Of a stretch of 5,183 nt of DNA, positions 1-3,377 are shown piece by piece. The stretch's first letter is position 1. The number at the start of each line of letters is the position of its first letter. Source of the DNA: Candidatus Bathyarchaeota archaeon (GTDB taxonomy: Archaea > Thermoproteota > Bathyarchaeia > TCS64); NCBI GenBank assembly GCA_030669135.1, contig DAOVEE010000140.1, forward strand, positions 1 to 5,183, given 5' to 3'. The position numbers and the translations under genes were made by a program. Below the pieces are notes generated by a model. The model was not told the DNA's origin and searched no databases. It saw only the letters and a list, made by a program, of their open reading frames with translations.

Positions 1-2
1 AG

Positions 3-95
3 GTGAAGCCCTCACGGTTCGCTGAGCACATCGGGGAGACGATGGAGAAGGACCCCCGAGTCGCGGAGGCTGTCCTAGGGAGACTGCCAGGATAA
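3..95 (+). pseudogene. cofE: Middle fragment of cofE upstream of an apparent frameshift
   Basis: An open frame enters from the left edge and reads VKPSRFAEHIGE, then KDPRVAEAVLG, before stopping at TAATAA (93-98). From memory of the family, this matches the segment of F420-0:L-glutamate ligase just before the conserved ETRHG block, where members typically read PS..A......KDPRLVE.IL.ES..IVRM. After VL (72-77) the match leaves this frame and resumes in the frame of the following coding region as RETARIIRM (77-103). Using one base twice near 77 joins the halves without a gap, which is what a single missing base would produce. The roughly 60 N-terminal residues lie outside the window. The fragment could be a real mutation or a sequencing/assembly error, and the sequence alone cannot tell which. 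Confidence 0.75.
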
Positions 96-100
96 TAAGG

Positions 101-568
101 ATGAAGAGACGAGCCCTGATCGTAGAGACCCGACACGGCCACGTATGCGCCAACGCCGGCGTCGACTTTTCCAACGTCGAGGACGGCTATATCACGCTGC
201 TCCCTGTGGACCCTGACGCCTCCGCCAGAAAGATTAGAGAAGAGCTAGGGCAGATCATCGGCGTCAAGCCTGCGGTGATCATTACGGATACATGGGGGCG
301 GGCCCGGCGTCTCGGGCAGGTCGACTTCGCGATAGGCGTCGCAGGTATGTCCCCGTTCAGGGACTACCGTGGCGAGCAGGACATGATGGGCCACACACTG
401 CACGTTACCAACATCGCCGTCGTTGACGAGTTGGCGGCGGCCGCCGAGCTTGTGAAAGGTAAGGCCGAGGGCGTCCCCGTCGTGCTGGTCAGGGGCTATG
501 ACTACCCTGAGGGGGACGGCCGCGCTTCAGATCTCATAAGGCCCATCGAGGAGGACCTTTTCCGTTAA
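101..568 (+). CDS. cofE: Coenzyme F420-0:L-glutamate ligase (CofE), C-terminal part
   Basis: CofE is a cytoplasmic GTP-dependent ligase that adds L-glutamate residues to F420-0 in coenzyme F420 synthesis. This 155-residue frame carries the family's central and C-terminal signatures: ETRHGHVCANAGVDFSNV (9-26), LLPVDPDASA (33-42), IITDTWGRARRLG (60-72), FAIGVAGM (77-84), NIAVVDELAAAAELVKGK (104-121) and the VPVVLVRGYDY strand (125-135). The conserved Asp22 (NAGVD) and Asp64 (ITDT) fit the metal/GTP-binding aspartates of characterised CofE. Full-length CofE is about 250 residues. ATG 101 is only the first in-frame start; homology continues upstream of it (RETARIIR, in frame from 77) and then into another frame, so this is not a natural N terminus. 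There is no Shine-Dalgarno sequence before the ATG. The C terminus is complete, with no fused FbiB-type nitroreductase domain. Identity is confident; whether an intact protein is made is not. Confidence 0.9.
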   Translation: MKRRALIVETRHGHVCANAGVDFSNVEDGYITLLPVDPDASARKIREELGQIIGVKPAVIITDTWGRARRLGQVDFAIGVAGMSPFRDYRGEQDMMGHTLHVTNIAVVDELAAAAELVKGKAEGVPVVLVRGYDYPEGDGRASDLIRPIEEDLFR

Positions 569-579
569 GGTAGCGCTTG

Positions 580-595
580 ACTATACCTGTATAGT
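580..595. promoter_or_regulatory. ACTATAC-CT-GTATAGT inverted repeat, candidate operator
   Basis: Perfect 7-bp arms, ACTATAC (580-586) and GTATAGT (589-595), flank a 2-bp spacer in the gap between cofE and the next gene. The stem is AT-rich and has no T-tract after it, so it does not look like a terminator. It overlaps the best TATA-like stretch upstream of the 657 gene, the place where a dimeric repressor would block transcription factor B/TBP binding. A ribbon-helix-helix dimer, as suggested for the downstream product, would suit a short two-fold symmetric site. Binding by that protein is inference. Confidence 0.45.
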
Positions 596-598
596 AAC
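589..598 (+). promoter_or_regulatory. Candidate TATA box for the 657 gene
   Basis: GTATAGTAAC lies at a distance that would place a transcription start near 617-622, using the usual archaeal spacing of about 25 bases. This gives a leader of about 35 bases to the ATG at 657, containing its ribosome binding site, or an almost leaderless message for the alternative ATG at 627. The box is weak compared with the TTTATATA-type consensus. Confidence 0.35.
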
Positions 599-644
599 AG
601 TTTTAGCGAGCCGCACCTGAAATGAGATGATATCCTTGAACGAC

Positions 645-651
645 GAGGAGG
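645..651 (+). promoter_or_regulatory. Strong Shine-Dalgarno GAGGAGG deciding the start at 657
   Basis: GAGGAGG ends 5 bases before the ATG at 657, the only strong ribosome binding site in this window. The upstream in-frame ATG at 627 has only a weak AAATGAG before it. This favours initiation at 657, although the same bases would encode DEED if translation began at 627. Confidence 0.5.
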
Positions 652-656
652 ATGCC

Positions 657-1196
657 ATGACAGTCCGGAAGCGCTCCGCCGAGGACAGCGAGCTTGTCAT
701 AGATCTTGACGATGATCTCAGACGGTACCTCAGCTTCCTTGAACGCATCAAGCGCATCAAGAACAGGGAGGAGGCGGCGCTCGCGGCGCTCCGCATCTAC
801 AAGAAGCTGAACATGCATGACTGGCTCCCCTACGTCTACAGGAGCGGCACCGAGAGGCTCCTCATCGTCGACCATGGTACCTTCAACGACATATTGAGCA
901 CAATGTCTGAGTCACGTCTCTACGACGTGGCCAGGGCGACGGCGCTCAAGAGAAAGGTGCTTCGCTCCGCGGACCCGAACCTGAACCTCACAAGCGTCAA
1001 CAACTGGAGCATCATACTCAGCGAGCTGGAGAACCTCGGCTGGGGGAGATTCACCAGGGACGGCAACGAGATAGTGGTGGAGTTCCTAGGCGTACCGCTG
1101 ACCTTTCTCAGAGGCTACCTCGAGAGCCTCTTCAGGGTGGAGTTCCAGACCCACGTGGTTAGAGGGGGCGAGCTGATCATACTAAACCCCGTCTGA
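657..1196 (+). CDS. Putative one-component regulator: RHH-like N terminus with possible V4R-like sensor
   Basis: I do not recognise this as a named gene. The product is 179 residues from ATG 657, or 189 from the in-frame ATG 627; the strong Shine-Dalgarno favours 657. Counting from 657, residues 11-51 read as a short strand (ELVIDL), a helix, a turn and a second helix (NREEAALAALRIYKKL), a pattern like ribbon-helix-helix DNA-binding proteins. After a mixed middle (LLIVDHGTFNDIL, 68-80), residues 120-179 run as a helix, LGWGRF, a strand (NEIVVEF), the helix LTFLRGYLESLF and the strands FQTHVV and ELIIL. The order helix-GWG-strand-helix-strands recalls V4R small-molecule-binding domains, but the usual cysteines are absent. 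There is no signal peptide or membrane segment, so a cytoplasmic protein is expected. It follows cofE by 88 bases with its own palindrome-bearing promoter and converges on lrp. That the gene is real is likely; the regulator role is inferred from pattern only. Confidence 0.75.
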   Translation: MTVRKRSAEDSELVIDLDDDLRRYLSFLERIKRIKNREEAALAALRIYKKLNMHDWLPYVYRSGTERLLIVDHGTFNDILSTMSESRLYDVARATALKRKVLRSADPNLNLTSVNNWSIILSELENLGWGRFTRDGNEIVVEFLGVPLTFLRGYLESLFRVEFQTHVVRGGELIILNPV

Positions 1197-1212
1197 GTGT
1201 TCGGCGAAGACT

Positions 1213-1659
1213 CTACAGCCCCGTGCAGGGACACCTCTTGTATGGGCCGATCACGACGGTCACCTCCGTATACGATATGCCGTCGATGTTCAGCTCCTGC
1301 TCCAGGAACAATTTCAACTCTTCCATGTCCTTGAAGATGACCTCAACGAATAGATCCACGTTTCCCGTGGTCCTGTAGAGCACCTGGACATCAGGGTTAT
1401 CCTGAAGGGGACCGACGACGTTCATGAGCTTGTTGGCGCTCACACGCAGCCCGATGAACGCCTTCACTATGCGGCCTATCCGATGGTAGTCGAGGAGGAG
1501 ATTGAACTGTTTGATGATCCCCTCCTCTACCAACCGGTTGACGCGCTTCCGCACGGTGGCGTCGCTTACTTCGAGTTCATTCGCTATAGTACTGTATGGT
1601 TTCCGGGCGTTCTGGCTCAGGGATCTGATGATCCTCAGGTCAAGACGATCTAATGACAT
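1213..1659 (-). CDS. Lrp/AsnC-family transcriptional regulator
   Basis: This is a cytoplasmic DNA-binding regulator of the leucine-responsive/feast-famine family, which controls amino-acid and energy metabolism genes and often its own gene. It has 148 residues, close to the family norm of about 150. Residues 3-50 are the AsnC-type helix-turn-helix: LDLRIIRSLSQNARKPYSTI, then VSDATVRKRVNRLVEEGII as recognition helix and following segment. Residues 66-140 are the RAM ligand-binding domain, with strand AFIGLRV, the TTGNVDLFVEV core containing the typical TG..D motif (98-107), the helix MEELKLFLEQEL and the last strand TEVTVVIGPYK. RAM domains usually bind amino acids at dimer interfaces. The tail ends in KRCPCTGL, an unusual Cys-Pro-Cys. 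The start is the first ATG of the frame with only a weak leader, consistent with leaderless initiation. It is convergent with the 657 gene (16-bp gap) and divergent from the small gene/mer unit. Family confident; ligand and targets unknown. Confidence 0.93.
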   Translation of the reverse strand: MSLDRLDLRIIRSLSQNARKPYSTIANELEVSDATVRKRVNRLVEEGIIKQFNLLLDYHRIGRIVKAFIGLRVSANKLMNVVGPLQDNPDVQVLYRTTGNVDLFVEVIFKDMEELKLFLEQELNIDGISYTEVTVVIGPYKRCPCTGL

Positions 1660-1677
1660 TTTCTCGTTTGTTTCCTG

Positions 1678-1688
1678 TTAAAAGAAGG
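1678..1688 (-). promoter_or_regulatory. Candidate lrp promoter element
   Basis: On the minus strand this reads CCTTCTTTTAA, a pyrimidine stretch followed by a TATA-like TTTTAA. The box lies about 20-25 bases before the lrp ATG at 1659, which would give a leaderless or nearly leaderless message. The same 11 bases recur on the plus strand at 1735-1745, leading into a stronger TATA-like run, so they may be a shared promoter or factor-binding element. Confidence 0.4.
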
Positions 1689-1734
1689 TACATTTCTTGG
1701 ATGGTTTTACTATTTTTGTACAATTTTTTTCATT

Positions 1735-1775
1735 CCTTCTTTTAAATATAATATGAAGAAAAACCTATTTATATG
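1735..1775 (+). promoter_or_regulatory. Candidate TATA boxes for the 1905/mer unit
   Basis: CCTTCTTTTAAATATAATA (1735-1753) and CTATTTATATG (1765-1775) are the best plus-strand TATA-like elements in the window. They would start transcripts near 1772 or 1797 respectively, giving a leader of about 110-130 bases before ATG 1905. No TATA-like box of similar quality sits 25-30 bases before that ATG; only TTTGTATG at 1875-1882 would support a leaderless message. Which is used is undecided. Confidence 0.45.
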
Positions 1776-1777
1776 TC

Positions 1778-1792
1778 TCGTTTTCCAAACGA
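1778..1792. promoter_or_regulatory. 15-bp palindrome TCGTTT-TCC-AAACGA, candidate Lrp operator
   Basis: Perfect 6-bp arms flank a 3-bp spacer, just downstream of the TATA-like boxes for the mer unit. The left part, TCTCGTTT (1776-1783), recurs at 1662-1669, immediately before the lrp start codon. Occurrence at both ends of the divergent region, and a 15-bp size typical of Lrp-family sites, make this the best operator candidate. No binding evidence exists in the sequence itself. Confidence 0.45.
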
Positions 1793-1839
1793 ATAGTCCT
1801 ATATCAGTAATGAAAAGGTATGTTTTTCCTGTATGAACT

Positions 1840-1854
1840 ATACGAAATCCGTAT
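1840..1854. promoter_or_regulatory. 15-bp palindrome ATACG-AAATC-CGTAT, second operator candidate
   Basis: Perfect 5-bp arms flank a 5-bp spacer, with the same overall length as the palindrome at 1778-1792 and centred 62 bases from it, about six helical turns. It is enclosed by the longer-range pair AGTAATG (1806-1812) and CATTACT (1866-1872), so the region could alternatively form a stem in a 5' leader. The half-site also appears, in inverted order, in the promoter of the 3378 gene (CGTAT-AGC-ATACG). Confidence 0.35.
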
Positions 1855-1904
1855 TTTAGGTATTCCATTACTCATTTGTATGTGTCCTGTTCAGTATTAT
1901 TGGA

Positions 1905-2189
1905 ATGGAAATGAACTACAACGACTTTGTAAAACAGGTACCTAGGACCATGAGGGGGCCTCTATCCGAGAACCTGATAGATATAATCCTTGAAGGCGAC
2001 GAGAGCCTCGCTATTCCGCCGTCCCTGGCGAAGACTATTCTCCACTACTGGCAGAGAGACCAGCTGGACAGCGAGGCGGGGCTAACCAACCTGCTGAAGG
2101 CGACCTTCGAGGCAGACCCCGAGAAAACCCTCAAGGTGATAAACACCTTCGATCTAAAGGAGCTCAGGGTGGCTCTCCAGCCAGCGTAG
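1905..2189 (+). CDS. Small conserved-looking helical protein of unknown function, cotranscribed with mer
   Basis: I do not recognise this 94-residue protein. It is soluble and predicted mostly helical by eye: SENLIDIILEG (21-31), PSLAKTILHYWQRDQ (39-53), GLTNLLKATFEA (59-70) and a C-terminal segment PEKTLKVINTFDLKELRVAL (72-91). It has no cysteines, no signal peptide, no membrane segment and no obvious metal site. ATG 1905 is followed by a second in-frame ATG at 1911, and neither has a clear Shine-Dalgarno sequence, so a leaderless start or a start at 1911 is possible. The codon choice matches its neighbours. It ends 23 bases before mer on the same strand with no terminator between them, so the two are very likely one operon. 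A small partner or assembly factor for the reductase is a guess from position only. Confidence 0.75.
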   Translation: MEMNYNDFVKQVPRTMRGPLSENLIDIILEGDESLAIPPSLAKTILHYWQRDQLDSEAGLTNLLKATFEADPEKTLKVINTFDLKELRVALQPA

Positions 2190-2212
2190 ACGCCCACTGG
2201 GAGTAGAGCTGG

Positions 2213-3214
2213 ATGAGGAGCTTCGGGATAGAGTTCGTGCCCATGGAGCTGTTCTGGAAGACTACATACTACACGATGCAGGCCGAGAAGCTGGGCTACG
2301 ACAGCGTCTGGATTACCGACCACTTCAACAATAGGAACGTGTACGTCAGTCTGGCCTTCATCGCCAACTACACTGACAGGATCAAGATGGGTCCAGGGGT
2401 CACCAACCCATATCTTATCCACCCCGTCTACACCGCCCAGAGCGTGGCGTCCCTCAACGAGGTGGCGCCTGGACGCGTCATATGCGGCATAGGGGCGGGC
2501 GACAGGACGACGCTGGAGATGTTGGGCAAGAAGATGGTGTCCCCGCTACGCGCCATGAGGGAGTCAGTCGAGTTGATCAGGAGTCAGATGGCGAGGGAGA
2601 AGAGCGGCTACGATGGAAGAATGTTCTCGACGTCGGCCGGCGCCCGCTTCAACTTCAAGGTCAAGGGCGAGGTTCCCATATATATAGGGGCCCAGGGGCC
2701 CAAGATGCTGGAGCTGGCTGGCAAGATCGGCGACGGCGCCCTGATAAACGCCTCCCACCCGCGTGACATCGAGAGAGCCGTTTCACTAATCAAAACAGGC
2801 GCGGATAAGGCCGGTAGAAGCATGGAAGACATCGACGTCGCCGCGTACACGTCCTTCTCAGTGGCCGACGACAGGAAGAGCGCGAAGAAGAGCGTCGTCC
2901 CCGTGGTCGCGTACATCGTTGCAGGGAGTCCTCCCACGATACTTGAGCGGCACGGGATACCCGTCGAGAGCGCCGACAAGATCAGGAAGGATCTCACGGA
3001 ACGTAACTGGGGGGAGGCCTTCGGCGCGGTCAACAGCGACATGATAGACGCATTCTCCATATGCGGTGCTCCCGACCAATGCGTGGAGCAGATCGACGAG
3101 TTATTCAAGACGGGTATAACCCACTTCATAACGGGCTCCCCGCTGGGGCCCAGCAAGAAGAAGTCGATCAACCTCTTCGGGAACGAGGTCATGCCCCACT
3201 TCAAGGAATCCTAG
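2213..3214 (+). CDS. mer: F420-dependent methylenetetrahydromethanopterin reductase (Mer) or close relative
   Basis: Mer is a cytoplasmic luciferase-like TIM-barrel enzyme that reduces methylene-H4MPT to methyl-H4MPT with F420H2, in methanogenesis and the archaeal Wood-Ljungdahl methyl branch. The protein has 333 residues; known Mer have about 320-330. It carries the diagnostic Mer segments along its length: FGIEFVP (4-10), WITDHFNNRNVY (33-44), MGPGVTNPYL (59-68, including the Gly-Val pair at the non-prolyl cis peptide site), GIGAGDRTT (92-100), VPIYIGAQGPKML (154-166), GALINASHPRD (175-185), IDVAAYTSFSV (207-217), VAGSPPTILERHGIP (236-250), FGAVNSDMIDAFSICGAPD (270-288) and GSPLGPSKKKSI (308-319). 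A loop near 130-147 looks longer than in methanogen Mer. The gene follows a 94-aa gene by 23 bases, with GGGAG about 10 bases before its ATG, and ends at a T8 tract. Family membership is very strong. The true substrate in a non-methanogen could differ, since related LLM reductases act on other compounds. Confidence 0.92.
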   Translation: MRSFGIEFVPMELFWKTTYYTMQAEKLGYDSVWITDHFNNRNVYVSLAFIANYTDRIKMGPGVTNPYLIHPVYTAQSVASLNEVAPGRVICGIGAGDRTTLEMLGKKMVSPLRAMRESVELIRSQMAREKSGYDGRMFSTSAGARFNFKVKGEVPIYIGAQGPKMLELAGKIGDGALINASHPRDIERAVSLIKTGADKAGRSMEDIDVAAYTSFSVADDRKSAKKSVVPVVAYIVAGSPPTILERHGIPVESADKIRKDLTERNWGEAFGAVNSDMIDAFSICGAPDQCVEQIDELFKTGITHFITGSPLGPSKKKSINLFGNEVMPHFKES

Positions 3215-3233
3215 GGCACAGAAGACAGGGTCC

Positions 3234-3247
3234 AACTTTTTTTTCTC
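3234..3247 (+). terminator. Oligo-T terminator after mer
   Basis: AACTTTTTTTTCTC, with eight consecutive T (3237-3244), begins 20 bases after the mer stop codon. There is no strong preceding hairpin, as is usual for archaeal intrinsic termination. The same TTTTTTCTC word ends the downstream deacylase gene. Confidence 0.7.
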
Positions 3248-3377
3248 ATGGTAAGTGAAGTCATGATGGCGACCCGCTGGGAGTTCGGCAGACACCCAGT
3301 GAAGGCCAAGTGAACGGTGTCCTCCACATTGCAACGGTCGAGTAAAACGTATAGCATACGCCGGCGTCTATCTATCC
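3248..3377 (+). promoter_or_regulatory. Intergenic region with TATA/palindrome CGTATAGCATACG upstream of the deacylase
   Basis: The gap after the mer terminator holds no convincing gene. A 21-codon frame at 3248-3313 (MVSEVMMATRWEFG...) lacks a ribosome binding site, although it does follow the terminator directly. A weak stem pairs CGCTGGG (3275-3281) with CCCAGTG (3295-3301), including one G-U pair. At 3348-3360 CGTAT-AGC-ATACG is a perfect 5-bp inverted repeat whose centre, GTATAGCA, lies about 25 bases before the ATG at 3378. That is the position expected for the TATA box of a leaderless message, and no Shine-Dalgarno precedes the ATG. Confidence 0.45.

Larger units (their letters stand above)
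1660..1904. promoter_or_regulatory. AT-rich divergent control region between lrp and the mer unit
   Basis: This 245-bp stretch has no credible gene and is strongly AT-rich compared with the GC-rich coding DNA on both sides. It contains TATA-like boxes for both directions, an 11-bp inverted repeat (1678-1688 with 1735-1745), two 15-bp palindromes (1778-1792 and 1840-1854), the 8-bp palindrome TTGTACAA (1716-1723) and repeated words: TCTCGTTT at 1662-1669 and 1776-1783, TTTCCTGT at 1671-1678 and 1825-1832, and AGGTAT at 1816-1821 and 1858-1863. Archaeal Lrp proteins typically bind several palindromes of about this size in their own control regions, so self-regulation and control of the divergent unit are plausible. 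Binding is inferred. Confidence 0.7.

Noticed and set aside
72..82. Programmed -1 ribosomal frameshift site in cofE
   Set aside because: The bases at the switch (GTCCTAGGGAG) do not form a slippery X-XXY-YYZ heptamer, no clear downstream pseudoknot was seen, and cofE is not known for recoding. A base deletion or sequence error is simpler.
580..595. The ACTATAC inverted repeat as a terminator for cofE
   Set aside because: The stem is AT-rich with no T-tract after it, and both clear terminators in the window are T-tracts without stems.
622..630. ATG at 622 as the start of the RHH-like gene
   Set aside because: It is out of frame and meets TGA after one codon (ATG AGA TGA).
1811..1837. Eight-codon leader peptide MKRYVFPV in the lrp/mer control region
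   Set aside because: No ribosome binding site and no run of regulatory codons; expected by chance in AT-rich DNA.
2608..3204. 198-aa minus-strand open frame opposite mer
   Set aside because: It overlaps conserved Mer blocks on the plus strand, has no promoter, and no family is recognisable.
3248..3313. 21-codon ORF MVSEVMMATRWEFG... after the mer terminator
   Set aside because: Too short to support, with no ribosome binding site or recognisable similarity, and it starts immediately after a T-tract terminator.
3271..3320. Possible tRNA or small RNA suggested by GAGTTCGGCAGACACCC
   Set aside because: The T-arm-like GTTCG is not followed by the needed complementary arm, and no acceptor, D or anticodon stems could be assembled around it.
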